Assembly: GCA_036873135.1 (NCBI GenBank)
Contig: JAPTYO010000015.1
Coordinates: forward strand, 12,689,683 to 12,753,682
Source of the DNA: Clarkia xantiana subsp. parviflora
Taxonomy: Eukaryota > Streptophyta > Magnoliopsida > Myrtales > Onagraceae
Length of the DNA: 64,000 nucleotides
Direction of reading: 5' to 3'
The notes under the pieces were generated by a model. That model was given only the letters and a program-made list of their open reading frames with translations. It had not been told where the DNA came from and ran no database searches. The position numbers and the translations under genes were made by a program. Shown piece after piece: positions 1-11,541 of the stretch. Numbering within the stretch: position 1 is the first letter of the stretch; the number at the start of each line of letters is the position of its first letter.

Positions 1-1271
1 ATATGGTTTCCTCCATTTTTGGAGGGGTGAGTTCGCCGCTACCCCCTCTTATTCTAACGGGCGTTTGTGGGGAGGGCATGTTGTGACTGGTGCCCCCTTG
101 CATACCAATGCCAGATGGGATCCTTTGACGGACTTGGCCCTAGGATGCTTAGTGGAAGGTTACAGTAGGGGTAATCCTTTGTGACCTTCATGGTAGTTCC
201 TCTATAGGATGTTGGGAGTGCTCAACTTATTTTTGTAAGTGAGCCTTCCATCTTGTGATCTTTTCCAGAAACTTGACCTTATAGGTGCCCTTTGGGATTG
301 AGGAACCTGTTGCTTGTGCATCTCTTGATTGGCGACGGCCTTTTACGGATTCTTCTAGTGGTCCACCTGTGTATATATATATCACGGAGCCCGAAGGCGT
401 CCGGTATGGTCGTTCTTGGAAAACATGTTGATATCAAGTATAAAAATCTACCCATTTTAGGGAGTTGACTTGTTATGCAGTTAAATTAAATAAGAGGATA
501 TGGGAAGGATATGGGTGTGGGGGTGTTGATATTCCTTGCTTCCTTGGTAATGTAATTGTTTTCCTCCATTAGTCTGTGTGTATTCCTTCCTCTTGAGGAA
601 TATAAGGTCGCATCCTTGCAAGGCGGACTAGGTGGAGGTGTATCCTTCATGTATGCTATGTGCGATCTCACTCTACTACGTCTCTCCATGAGACTTCCCA
701 TTGTAGTAGCTATGTGCTAACGTGGTGTGGTACTCTATGAGTCCCCTGTTCGAATCGTTGTCTTTTCAACTCCTCCCCTGTCCTCGGGGGATGTGTGCCA
801 AGGGTTGTCATGCACAAGGGGTTTGGATCTGTCGTGCTGTATCATGGGTAGGTGGTTGCCTTGTTGTGTTGTTGGGACTATGTCCCTCCCTTTGAGCTTT
901 CCTTGGTATGTCCCTTGAGGTTGTGCCTCATAGTAGTACCCCTGTGGAGGTGCCGTGTATTGGGATGGCACTCCTTGTTGCCCCCCCTGTCCCTGTGGCT
1001 TCCTAGTCAATGGAGTCGAAGCTGTGGAAGCCTCTTAGCCAGCTGGGCGTGAAGGTTCTCCTCCCTGCTTGTTAGGCTGGGGTGCTTGTGGGGCTACCTG
1101 AGGCTCTGGGTGTGCAGGCTGTTTCTCTGGGTTAGTCTGCCTTGCTGGAGGTATATGCTGTCTTTCTTGCCTATTGCCCCCAGGTGGGCGATTATCTCTA
1201 GACACTAAGTTGTTCGTCATCGCTCTCGTGATTGCCAGGCTTTCTGTTCGAAGCCCACGGACGGCGCCAAG
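1..1271 (-). pseudogene. Element E: 5' internal region with gag N-terminal remnant (Tat-type retrotransposon)
   Basis: Minus-strand interior of an LTR retrotransposon cut by the left window edge. Next to the LTR at 1272 is a primer-binding site (minus strand, about 1269-1252) starting TGGCGCC, as in the other Tat elements here. Downstream on the minus strand, 1220-1035 and 1010-735 encode low-complexity Pro/Gln/Asn-rich peptides resembling the disordered gag N-terminus of elements C and D, interrupted by stops. A third stretch, 701-486, is weaker. Nothing recognisable is seen in 1-480. No capsid domain, zinc knuckle or pol is present. Assignment rests on the PBS, LTR and composition; the protein match itself is weak. 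Confidence 0.6.
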
Positions 1272-2055
1272 TGTTAGGTTCCAAGTCTAGGGTCAACGGG
1301 CGGTCGACCTAAGTCTCGTTCCTCACTGGAGATGTTGCGGATTCGGTGCTCTCGGGTTGTGTCGTCCTAGCCTGTGTCCTTCTGTCCTTCGCTTCTCTTC
1401 TCTTCTCGCCCTGCAAGAGGGGCAATACCAGGCACAGAGGGGGGGTGGTGCCTGATGAACCCTCTCTGATGCCTAAGTCAGTACGGTTTTTGTAGAGAGA
1501 TAAAGCTAGAGAGATGTCAGAGCTAAATTATGCAACTTGCCAAGATGATCAAATGAATAGTGGAAGAGTTGTATTTATAGGCAACGGTGTCATTAAGGTG
1601 GCTTAATGACATCGTTAACCTTTAAACACAATTAATTATCCTTTAAACACGTAATTAAGACCTTAGGGTACGGAGAGGGTTGGCGGAAATAAACCGAGTA
1701 TGGGAGTCTAAAAACGGTGTTGGGACCCTTGGGGGGAAGGAAAATCCGACCCCCAAGGGTAGGGGTTGGGTGAGGCCACCCAACCCCTCCTAGGGGAGAT
1801 AGGGTTGGCCAACCCTATCTCCCCTAGGGGAGATCCGGTTGGCTGACCCGATCTCCCCTAGGGAAGGTCGGGTGTGGCCACCCGACCTCACCTAGGTGAG
1901 TCTAACTTGGTCCGGACGAGTATTTCGGCCTCGTCCGGACCGTTGGTGCTTCCGCGGGGTGTTCGGGTTGAAGTTTCGATTTACAATCATTAACGGGGTG
2001 ATCAAAATGAAACGATTCGGAAGTCAACGGGTTCAAATTGGGCGTATATCCATCA
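1272..2055 (-). repeat. Element E 5' LTR (784 bp)
   Basis: Read on +, it begins TGTTAGG directly beside the PBS and ends TATCCATCA, the same terminus as the element C and D LTRs. It shares blocks with the C LTR: a GCAAGAGGGGCAAT-like block, a CCCTCTCTGATGCCTAAG block and a GTCAGAGCT block. A minus-strand TATA-like TATAAATA lies near 1570-1580. The expected 5-bp target duplication partner of GGTAC (2056-2060) lies outside the window. Confidence 0.75.
1762..1941. repeat. Cluster of palindromes/stem-loops in the element E LTR (U3)
   Basis: About 180 bp hold at least four strong inverted repeats and one imperfect one: 1762-1787 (stem GGGGTTGGGTG), a perfect 40-bp palindrome at 1789-1828 centred on GGCC, an imperfect one at about 1827-1858, 1865-1888 (10-bp stem AGGTCGGGTG, 4-nt loop), and 1909-1920 pairing with 1930-1941 (12-bp stem GGTCCGGACGAG). 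CCTAGG or CCCTAGGG joins several units. The cluster lies in U3, roughly 190-370 bp upstream of the LTR TATA box on the minus strand. Confidence 0.85.
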
Positions 2056-2182
2056 GGTACCTTTTGAATATTTTTTATTTTTAAATTAAATTTATTATCT
2101 ATAATTTTATACAATTGATAATTTAACTTTTATTATATTTGAGACATGTTTATTTATCTTCCTTACTGTTTCTAAAGCAGTT

Positions 2183-3055
2183 ATTTAGTTAAATTTCGTT
2201 TTTTTTAAAAGTTGCTTAACTGGGATGTAACAAAATGTTTTATTAACTTTTCAATCAAATATCTATCAATGAGAGTCAGCCTTAACATATGATATGTACT
2301 CAACATGCACAAGTCTTGGGTACATGTATTTTTCATTCAGTGAATCATAGAGATCAGAGAATGTTTTGCCTGTTGGGTTTTTTGTATAACATAAATTTGT
2401 CACTTGCCAACTCATATAAGATATCAAAATATGGATCAAACATGGTTCTTGAAGTTTGATCTTATAGTTAACTTATTACTCACAATTTAATATTTATGGA
2501 CTCGAACTATTGTTTTTTTCTTTTGTTTGTCAATTTAATCACATTGGGTATATCATAATTATTAGTGTAATAAATACATGAGGTAAAGTCAAGTATAAAC
2601 TTTAGACTTTAGTAGTTTAAAAATGATTTAGTCCCTACTGAGATTTTCATTTAGTTAAATTCCATTAAGTGTCGTTTTTGCTAAAGTCACTTATCTGACA
2701 TGTAACATTAATTATTATCAAGTTTTCAATCCGCCAATATACCTATCAAATTGAGTCACCCACAAATATGATTTGTACTCAATCCATGCAAATTTCGAGT
2801 ACATGTTGAGATTTTTGTATCACTTAAATCAATCACTAGCCAAATCATATAACAATCTCAAAATATGTGTCAAACGTGGGTATTGAAGTTTGACATCTTA
2901 TAGATAACATGTTACTCATCTTCCAACATTTATAATTTCGAACTATAAATTTAGTTATTTTGTTTGTCAATTCAATCACATTGTATACATCCTAATTAGT
3001 AGTTAAATAAATAATTGAGGTGAAGTCATGTATAAACTTTATATTTTAGTGAATT
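2183..3055. repeat. Diverged tandem duplication, about 2183-2622 and 2650-3055
   Basis: Two AT-rich blocks of roughly 400-440 bp are recognisably the same sequence in the same order: TTTAGTTAAATT, then ATGTAACA, GTACTCAA..CATGCA, AGTACATGT, GAAGTTTGA, TTTTGTTTGTCAATT, AATCACATTG, and GTATAAACTTTA. They are clearly diverged, so the duplication is old. It lies directly upstream of the first LecRK gene. No coding potential is seen in 2056-3351. Confidence 0.75.
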
Positions 3056-3351
3056 AAATTTTTCTTTCGCGTTAAATCAATTTGTGTTGATATTATGTTA
3101 TGAAATTGCGTGAAAATGTATAATTACGTTAAAATTAAAATTGGTCTAAAGTAAACCATGATGACGTATCAAAAAATTCCCATAGACTAATGTACCCTTC
3201 GAATATATTTATTTTGTGCTGATATTGATGACTTCGACAATTAGCTAGCATAGGCAAAGACCCAGAACATGCTCCCTTGTCTTTAAGAACAAAAATCTTA
3301 GATTAAATTTCCTAAAAAAAAAAACGTTAGCTTGGCTTGGCTCAGGTAGTC

Positions 3352-5451
3352 ATGTTTAAGGATCTAGCCATACTTGTCTGTTCTATAGCTATCCTCCTCT
3401 TACCAAACCCCAGCTGTGGCCAAGACGTCGGGTTCACATACGAAGACTTCCGATCGGCTAATCTGATCCGTGACGGTGCCACCACCGTGACTCAAAATGG
3501 GCTCTTAAGGCTCACCAACGACGAATCACAAAATCAATTAGGTCATGCCTTCTATCCCAACCCGATCACTTTCAAAAACTCAGTCAATGGCTCCGTTTCC
3601 TCCTTCACCACCACCTTCGTCTTCGGTATAATCCCCCAAGAGGGAAATATATCCGGTCAAGGGATGACGTTCGTGGTTGCACCGCAGATAGGCCTTCCCG
3701 GGGCCTTCCCGAGTCAGTACCTCGGCCTCTTCAACTCCTCCAACTTGAACAACACATCGAACCATGTCTTTGCCGTGGAACTTGACACGATCCGAAACAT
3801 TGAGTTTCAGGACATCGATGATAACCATGTCGGGATTGACATCAACGGGTTGGTCTCTGTCAAGGCCGAGTCTGCGGGATATCATGTTTCGTCGGGTTTT
3901 GTGAACTTGACTCTTAGTGGTAAGAGGATGCAAGTTTGGGTTGAGTATGATGGAGTTGAGAAGCAAATCAATGTCACTTTAGCTCCATTTGAGGTACCAA
4001 TTAAACCTACTACTCCCCTCATTTCTATACCCTATGATCTCTCCGATGTTGTCAGTGAGACCGCTTATGTCGGTTTCTCGGCGGGAACCGGTACGATTAT
4101 TACATCGTTCTATGTTGTCGGATGGAGTTTCAAGATGAATGGCCAGGCTTCTGCACTTAACCTGACGAAACTTCCAGAAGTTCCGGCACCTCCTAGTGTT
4201 GTGAAGAACGTAACGTCTAAACTAGTATCGATTGGAATACCGATTATATCCTCGTGTTTCATCTTGATCGTAGTTGCGGGAATTGTGTATTACGTGTTTA
4301 GGAGGCGGAAGTACGCCGAAGTTCTTGAAGTTTGGGAGCTCGAGTACGGCCCTCATAGGTATTTATATATTTTAATAACTATATTTTCAATATATTTATC
4401 ATAATATATTTATTCTAATAATAGGTTCAAGTTCAAGGATTTGTACAAAGCCACAAAGGGGTTTAGCGAGCAAGAAGTGGTTGGGACCGGAGGATTCGGC
4501 AAAGTCTACAAAGGAGTATTGCCGAAATCAATGACCGAAATCGCGGTAAAGAGGGTTTCCCATGATGTAAGGCAAGCGATGCAAGGGTTTGTTGCCGAAA
4601 TCGTGAGTATAGGTCGGCTCCGTCACAGAAACTTAGTGTCACTTCTAGGTTACTGTCGCCGAAAAGGAGAGTTACTATTGGTGTACGATTACATGACTTA
4701 TGGAAGCCTTGACAACTACCTCTATAACAACCCTAAAGTCACCCTCAGTTGGACACAAAGGTTTAGGGTTATAAAGGGAGTGGCTGCCGGGCTTGTTTAT
4801 CTCCACGAAGATTGGGAACAAGTCGTGATTCATCGAGATATCAAGGCCGGCAATGTTCTTATCGATGCAGAACAAAATGGACGGTTGGGAGACTTTGGAC
4901 TAGCTAGGTTATACGATCATGGGGCCGAGACTCGCACGACTAACATTATAGGAACTCTAGGGTACATAGCCCCAGAGTTCATGAAGAGTGGAAGGGCAAC
5001 AACATCGACCGATGTTTTTGCGTTCGGGGCTTTTCTCCTCGAAGTTGCAAGTGGTAGGAGGCCAATTGAGATTGAAGGTGAGGAGAGGGATATTTTAGTT
5101 GATTGGGTGTCCTCTTATGCCAATAGAGGGAAAATTCTCGCGGCTCGAGACCCGAACTTGGGAGATGAATTTGATCACGGAGAAGTCGAGTTGGTGTTAA
5201 GGCTCGGGTTAATGTGCTCAAGTGCGGACCCCGAGTTGAGGCCAAGCATGCGGCAAGTGGTTCAATATCTCGAAAGAGAAGCTCCATTGCCTAAGGTTTC
5301 GGCGATGGGGATGACTTCGAGTGGTTTGCCATTTGGATCTCGAAAGAGAACCGATAATTTCGTGACGTCGAATCCATCCTCGGCAGAGACAATGTTCTTT
5401 AATTCGTCATCTGGCTCCGTCTCTGACTCTGTTTTGTCAATTGGAAGATGA
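3352..5451 (+). CDS. L-type lectin receptor-like kinase (LecRK), 2 exons
   Basis: Predicted plasma-membrane receptor Ser/Thr kinase of about 677 aa, the usual length for L-type LecRKs. Exons 3352-4358 and 4425-5451; the 66-bp intron starts GTATTT, ends AATAATAG, contains stops, and removing it restores GPHR-FKFKDL. An in-frame TTG lies at 3337, but ATG 3352 opens a hydrophobic signal peptide (about residues 1-23). The legume-lectin domain follows (about 25-275; FAVELDT and NHVGIDIN metal/sugar-site region), then a transmembrane helix near 290-315 followed by RRRK. The kinase begins near 337: glycine loop GTGGFGKV, catalytic Lys378, HRD at 472-474, DFG at 492-494, APE present; it is an RD kinase and looks active. 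The C-terminus is Ser-rich. L-type LecRKs sense extracellular ligands in immunity and development; the ligand here is unknown. It is convergent with the paralogue at 7271-9389. Confidence 0.92.
4359..4424 (+). other. Intron of the first LecRK (66 bp)
   Basis: GT donor at 4359 and AG acceptor at 4424, AT-rich, with in-frame stops. It splits the Arg codon after GPH, between the juxtamembrane segment and the kinase. Splicing keeps the frame (exon sum 2034 nt). The paralogue has no intron here. Confidence 0.85.
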
Positions 5452-7270
5452 GTTTTTGTGAATTTGTATGATATAATTTGATGTGAACTCGATTCAATGT
5501 TCGTATGATGGTATATCTTGGGACTGCCCTAGTTTTGGCACTTAACAAGTTACCGTTTCATGTTTTTATTAATTCCTCTGATTATTCATGTTTCATGTGG
5601 GTATCATTGGAGGACAAGGGATAAGTGCATCATCATCCGCTAGAATTACTGGACAATTTTAGATATATATAACATAATTGACTTTACATTGACGTAACAT
5701 TGTGACATGAAGTGGTATATATATCATTAAGAACATCTCAAATGTAAATGTTAAGGCTTCACTAGTTATAGTATAAAACCAAAATCAATTACTACCTTTT
5801 GGAAATACTGGATAGATATGCAATTTTTTAAAGTCAAAGACCAAATTGTAATATTCTAAAATTTCAAGGACAACAATAATTAGTCAAAACCGGTCACCTA
5901 CACGTAATTACCTTAATTAACATGCAAGATTACACCGAAATAAACTTAAATGTCAATAAAATTGAATACGTTGTTTTTTATACTGAGGCCAATGCGGATC
6001 ACGGTCATTTTCAGAAAACTTCGCCACTACTAACCCTTAGGTTGTGCAACGTGATTTAACACGGGGTGATCATCTTCCATGATACAACAGTGTCATTAAA
6101 CTGAATCCGGCTCAGAATTCGTTCAACTGAACTGAACCAATACATGAACTCAAACAAGAAAATGAAAGCCGACGATAACTACTAATGATCAAAACAATAA
6201 TTATAAACAAACTAGAAGATTGAACACGAAAAAATATCGAAAAGAACTTGAAAAAAACTTTGCAATTTGTCAACACGAAAAACATATCGAGGAGACCATA
6301 AGTAGGTGAAGTGAATATTCAATTCATATAGAAGATTGACTAGATGAGAGTGGATAACTGAGTGAAACTATTCAATCTCGTACACATATTTTTTTCGCAA
6401 TTCCTTTCACTAGACTTGGGTTTGAAAAAATTCAGCCCAAAAAGCTTCAAGTCTCCAAAACTATTTTACAGAAGACCATATGTCCATCAATACTGAGGCA
6501 TACTAAATCTGTGGGTTTTTTTTTTTTTTAGCCCAAAAAAAAATCTGTGGGTTTTTTGGCCGATATACTAAATCAGAGGTTACCAAAGACTTTTTTTTTG
6601 CCAAAAGTATCAAAGACTTTTTGAAAATTAAAAATGCCAAGTACACAATCAAGTTGTTTTTCTTAATGAATCAAATCGTTCTGTAGTCAAAAGATTATAT
6701 TTTCTATGATAAACACTTATATTATGCAATAATGTCAGATTGTACCATAGAGACACTCTAAGTCTAAACTTTATTTAACTTGACCTCGGTGAATGGACTC
6801 TGAGATGGCTATCATAAATGCTGTTTGTTAGTTTTAAATCAAGAAGCAGCACATAATTGATAATACTTTATTAATTAACTAGAAGGGAAACATTATTTTA
6901 AATAATCACTAACTATAGTTACAGAATCTACCAAGAAAAAAATTGTAATTGCTGACAAAGAGTACTTCAGCATAAAGAAGACGACTAGTCAAAGCTTATT
7001 TTTATTTATTTAGTTATTATAATAATCTCTATACACCACGTTGGTAATACTACTATACTTGCTAAATACACATCTCCAAGCCTGAAATAGTTATTATACC
7101 TCTTTATAGTAAAAGTGGAACTATAACACCTTTCACATTTCATCTTCCGCTCGAGAGAAGAGGTAACACTATACTAGCAGTATACTCTTTTCCGGAGCTT
7201 GAAATAACTTTTTTAATTATACCTCTTTAATTAAGATATCGTAAAAGTCGAACTTAAAACTTGTCACTTT
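5452..7270. other. AT-rich intergenic region between convergent LecRK genes
   Basis: Shared 3' flank of the two kinase genes. No credible coding frame, RNA gene or complete mobile element is seen. It has homopolymer A/T runs and a short local duplication near 6510-6610 (AATCTGTGGGTTTTTT and CAAAGACTTTTT repeated). The two transcripts' polyadenylation sites must lie here. Confidence 0.6.
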
Positions 7271-9389
7271 TTATCTCCCGCTCGAGAGATGAGACTCCGC
7301 GATCGAAGATGTCGTAATCGAGAACCTCGTCTGATCCATGGAAGACGGATACGACATCGCGTAATCATCGAACCCTTCTCGGTACGCAAAAGTTAACCCG
7401 CTCGAAGTTATCCCGAGAGACGAAAGCTCCTTCAAAGGCATGTCACCTTCCAAGTACTGCAACACCTGACGTATAGTCGGCCTCGCATTCGGCTCCGCAT
7501 GGGAGCATACCAACCCGAGTTTCAATCCCAGCTCGACTTCCTCAGCAACAAACTCGTCCCCTAACTTCGGGTCTCGGGCATCCATGATTTCTCCACGGTT
7601 CCAAAATGAAAACACCCAATCGACCAAAATTACATCTTCGCCCCCTCGAGCCTCGATCGGTCTCCTCCCCGTCACAACCTCGAGGATAAAAGCCCCGAAT
7701 GCGAACACGTCGGTGGCTTTCGTGGCCTTTCCGGTCCTCGTGTGCTCCGGGGCAAGGTACCCTAACGTTCCGACCACATGAGTCGTCTGGGGGTCGGTAC
7801 CGTGATCGTATAACCTCGAGAGACCGAAATCGCCAAGTCGAGCATTTAAATCGCCGTCGAGAAGTACGTTGCTCGCCTTAACATCCCGATGGATCACAAT
7901 CTGCTCCCACCCTTCAATTAAGAAATAGATATATGTTACAACATACATACGATTTAATCTAAGAAGATATTTTATAACCTATATCCTTAATACCTTCATG
8001 GAGGTACAATAGCCCTGAGGCCACACCCTTGATGACCCTAAATCTTTGGCTCCATGTAAGGGTCACTTTTGGTTGGTTGTAGAGGTACTTGTCTAGGCTT
8101 CCATTGGGCATGTAGTCATACACCAATAGGAGCTCTCCTTTTCGGCGACAGTACCCGAGAAGCGTCGCTATATTTCGATGCCTGAGCCGCCCGATACTGA
8201 TGATTTCCGCCACGAATTCACGAACCCCTTGCCTCGATTCATGGGACACCCTTTTCACGGCCACCTCGATTTTTGATGTCGGTAACAACCCTCGATAAAC
8301 CCTTCCGAACCCGCCCGCACCGAGCAATTCTTGATCCTTGAACCCCTTCGTGGCGATATAAAGATCCTTGAACTTGAAACGATGAGGCCCGTACTCCCGC
8401 TCCCAATCCTCGACAATCTCCGCAAACTTCCGCTTCCTTCTGATGTAATAAGTAATCGCCAAGATCACCAACCCGATCAGAAACGCCGATATAATAGGAA
8501 CTCCGATGGTTAACATCTTCGAAACGGGCTTCTTTCCGACCCGGGGAAGTCGGGGAAGCTTCGAGAGGGACAAAGCCTCGGCTACGCCGTTAACGCTAAA
8601 GCTCCAACCAAGAACGTAGTGCGAAGTAACAACCGAACCGGTCGAAGAAGAAAACCCCACATACATTTTTTCCCCGAGAACTGCCGAGAGATCGTACGAT
8701 AGAGTCAAGAGAGGCTTACGAGGTTTCGGAACCCTAAACGGAGCTAACGCGACAGAGATTTGCTTCTTTGCACCATCGTAGTCGATCCAGAGTTGCATCG
8801 GACGAGCGCTTATTAACGACAAATTTGTAAAACTCGACCCCGTAGGACTGTAGAACCCAGCGGTGGTCGAATTCGATGAGATCAAGCTGTTGATGTCGAT
8901 TCCGACATGGTTTTCGTTGATGTCTTGAAACTCGGTGCTCTTGATCGTGTCGAGCTCGACGGCAAACACGTGGTTCGTATCATTCCCGTTGTTGCTCTCA
9001 TTGAAGAGTCCGAGGTACTGGCTCGGTAGGGCTCCAGGGAGGTCCTTCTGTGGCGCCACCACGAAAGCGATTCCATGGCCGCTTAGGGTTGGATACTCTG
9101 GGATGATGCCGAAGACAAAAGTGGTGGAGAAAGAAAAAACGGAGTCGTTGGCCGATTTCTTGAAGGTGATCGGGTTCGGGTAAAAGGCGTGGCCGATCTT
9201 CTGAACGGTGCCGTTTGTGAGAGCCAGGAGGCCGTTGGGGGTGAGTTCGGCGATTCCGGTGAGTGTAAGGTTGTGTGGGGTGAAGCCATTGTAGATGAAG
9301 CCTACTTCTTGAGCAGAAGATACAGAGCATAGGAATAATAATGATAGGAGGAGAAGTTTAAGGAACATGGCTTTCATGGGTGTCTTCAT
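7271..9389 (-). CDS. L-type lectin receptor-like kinase (LecRK), 2 exons, paralogue
   Basis: Predicted 678-aa receptor kinase. Exons 9389-7994 and 7911-7271 on the minus strand; the 82-bp intron (GTATTA..GAAG) lies inside the kinase, between LLYLHE and GWEQIVIHRD. ATG at 9389 is preferred: it precedes a clean signal peptide (MKTPMKAMF then a Leu-rich core ending near SSAQ). The in-frame ATG at 9431 would add 14 polar residues. Lectin domain about 27-285 with FAVELDT and NHVGIDIN; transmembrane helix just before RRKRKF; kinase with loop GAGGFGRV, Lys379, HRD 473-475, DFG 493-495 and APE. Lys-to-HRD and HRD-to-DFG spacings equal those of the paralogue, which supports both splice models. RD kinase, apparently intact. 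It probably arose by local duplication followed by inversion. Confidence 0.92.
7912..7993 (-). other. Intron of the second LecRK (82 bp)
   Basis: Minus-strand GT donor at 7993 and AG acceptor at 7912. It contains in-frame stops; removal gives YLHEGWEQIVIHRD, colinear with [14 protein letters not shown] in the paralogue. Exon sum is 2037 nt, in frame. The position differs from the other gene's intron. Confidence 0.85.
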
Positions 9390-10745
9390 TGATGGTTCCT
9401 TCCTTCCCTGTATATTAATGCGTATGCACATGCTATATTTATTTGCAGAGGTATGTATGTATGGGTCAAAATAAACAGCTCATTATTGGTCTTAAGTCAA
9501 TTGCTTTTATTATTATTTATTATTATTATTCCAGTTGATAGTGTCGAATTTCACATGGTGTGCATTTAGCACCTTTAACATCCTCAATGTGACAATTTGT
9601 ATCCTGTAATGTTTACAAATGCTGCAAGTTACGCATTATTATTTACAAAAATACATCCTACCGACATGGCGCCATATAGACAAAAAAAATTTCTTTATCT
9701 CTATTTTTATGCAATTAATATAGAGTTTTTTTTTAATCTTACTTAATATAGAGTTTAATTGGTTGGTTATTATACTCGACAAGTAGGCTTTTTTTTTTTT
9801 TTTTTTTATTATACTTTTCTATGTCTCTAAATGCGAACTCTAGAGGAAAATTGTTATAAGTAATAATGTGATGTAAATTTAAGGTGTTAAAAAAATTCAT
9901 AACTTCAAACTTGTTTTACAATTAAATTCTTATTAGTGTAAAAAGAACTACAAACATGATATCTAATAGAATCTCACAGTTTTAAGGTGAAAAAATAAAA
10001 TTAGCATAATTAAATTCAAAAAGAACGTTGAGGTTTGGTGATTTAGAGTTAATAACCAATCCATCGCTACATATAATTTTGGTTGTTTAATAAATTATTA
10101 TTATATTATACGATTATTTTTAACTCTCTACCGAACAATGAATGATCTGAAATTGAAAGTCACAGTAGTAAAATTTAAAAAAATAAACAACCCGGTAGTG
10201 ATTTATAAAACAATTAAAGTTCAAAGTATAGGTTTAGTTATTAATATGGAGACATTATATATAAATTACTGCTTATTAGTTCCCCATAATAGGTGTACAA
10301 TTGACAGGAGTAACTAATGTAGCATATATATATCCTAAAAAAAAGATAATGTGGCATCTTGAGTCTAATCCACCTACTAATGAAGAAGATTTGACATTTC
10401 ATAATAAATCCATATTAGAAACTTCCATGTAGGACCAATTACTTCTACTATATAGAGCCGCAATACATCATCAATTTCTTACGGGTCCCTCAACATTATC
10501 AACTTCGTCGCTTACAAGTGAAGAAGCTGTGGCTGCAGTTAGAGGCGAGTAAAATACTCATTTTAATTAATCCGGTACTTACTAAGAAAAGCGACCTATC
10601 TTTTTCAGGTAAGATATTGATTATTTATTATATTCAAACGAGATTTATACTACTTTTTTATAAAAATCAGTAGAATTAAGTAAATTAAAAATCATGCTTT
10701 TTTTATTTTTTTATTTAACTTTCTACTAATTCGACTAACTATCTC
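9390..10745. other. AT-rich region upstream of the second LecRK
   Basis: The promoter of the minus-strand LecRK must start here. No coding frame or RNA gene is seen. Features are poly-T runs (for example 9790-9808) and AT-rich simple sequence. It ends at the target duplication of element A. Confidence 0.6.
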
Positions 10746-11131
10746 ACGTTTGATGGGTTCCGATGTAATCGTTAGCCCCGTTAACAGTCATTAGACGGCG
10801 AGTAAGTCCAATGGGCCTCGTGAAAGGCCGGGAAGGCCCAAAAGCCCAGAACGAAGGGTTCCGACCATAGTGGTCCCGATATATGAGCTGAATGCTCCAG
10901 ACACGAAGCCTCTGAGTAGGCCCCGATCTGCCTTTGTAAAGGCCCCGATAATAAAGCCCCGCGGAGGCTGGACCTTTCTCGTGAGACAAAGGGTCCTGGG
11001 TGGTGACCTAGAATGAGACAACTCTGGAGTCCCCGACAAGAGTTGGGACTTGTGATCAGAGGATAAGGCCGAGAAACCCGCCTATTAGATAGAGTAGTGG
11101 GGAAACGGTTAAGATATAGATAACCTCCCCC

Positions 11132-11234
11132 GAGATACGCAGGGCGTGCCCGAGATACTCGGAGAGTGGGCAAGATACGCGGAGCGTGGGGCGAGATATA
11201 CGGAATCCCGAACGAGATATATGGAATCGTGGGT
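11132..11234 (+). repeat. U3 tandem array of 20-21-bp units
   Basis: Five units start at about 11132, 11152, 11172, 11193 and 11214, each opening with GAGATA or AAGATA followed by CGC/CTC/TAC and a GTGG-like end. The array sits about 45-150 bp upstream of the TATA box, where retrotransposon enhancers lie. The element B 3' LTR has one unit fewer than the B 5' LTR. Confidence 0.8.
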
Positions 11235-11279
11235 AAAACTGCCAGGCGCAGTCTCAGGTAACTGAGTAACTTCCCCTCC

Positions 11280-11287
11280 TATATAAA
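11280..11287 (+). promoter_or_regulatory. LTR TATA box (sense promoter, element A)
   Basis: TATATAAA within the 5' LTR, downstream of the U3 repeat array and about 200 bp before the PBS. It is conserved in B at the mirrored position (near 33285, minus strand) but altered in the element A 3' LTR just after TATATAAA. Confidence 0.65.
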
Positions 11288-11489
11288 GGAGGAAGTTACC
11301 TCAGAAAACACATTCTCTAATACGAACTTAGACTATTGCTTACCACCCCATTGATCACATACCCATTTAAGATTCCTAGAGGGATTCTGGGTCACCACCC
11401 AGGTCATCCCCTTTTGCAGGATTACGCGGAACCCAGGAGTTCAAGCCTTCCGTCAAGAACGTAACAGAGCTTCGCCCGTGATCCAACAT

Positions 11490-11507
11490 TGGCGCCATCT
11501 GTGGGAA
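11490..11507 (+). other. Primer-binding site, element A
   Basis: TGGCGCCATCTGTGGGAA begins two bases after the LTR end. It would pair with a tRNA 3' end in ..GGCGCCA. The same TGGCGCC core is at the PBS of B, C, E and F. I do not assign the tRNA. Confidence 0.8.
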
Positions 11508-11541
11508 CTAACAAAAAGCCAAAATAGTTTCTACCAGATCA

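Larger units (their letters stand above)
10751..11488 (+). repeat. Element A 5' LTR (738 bp)
   Basis: Starts TGATGGG and ends CCAACA. U3 carries a 20-21-bp tandem array at 11132-11234 and a TATA box TATATAAA at 11280-11287, so transcription should start near 11310. The 3' LTR differs by scattered substitutions, a 1-bp indel near 10770 and a patch near 11370-11385. Confidence 0.93.

Noticed and set aside
3337..3351. TTG upstream of the first LecRK as start codon
   Set aside because: ATG at 3352 directly precedes a standard signal peptide; non-ATG starts are rare in plants.
9390..9431. Upstream in-frame ATG (9431) of the second LecRK
   Set aside because: It would put 14 polar residues before the signal peptide; ATG 9389 gives a normal N-terminus. 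Kept only as an alternative.
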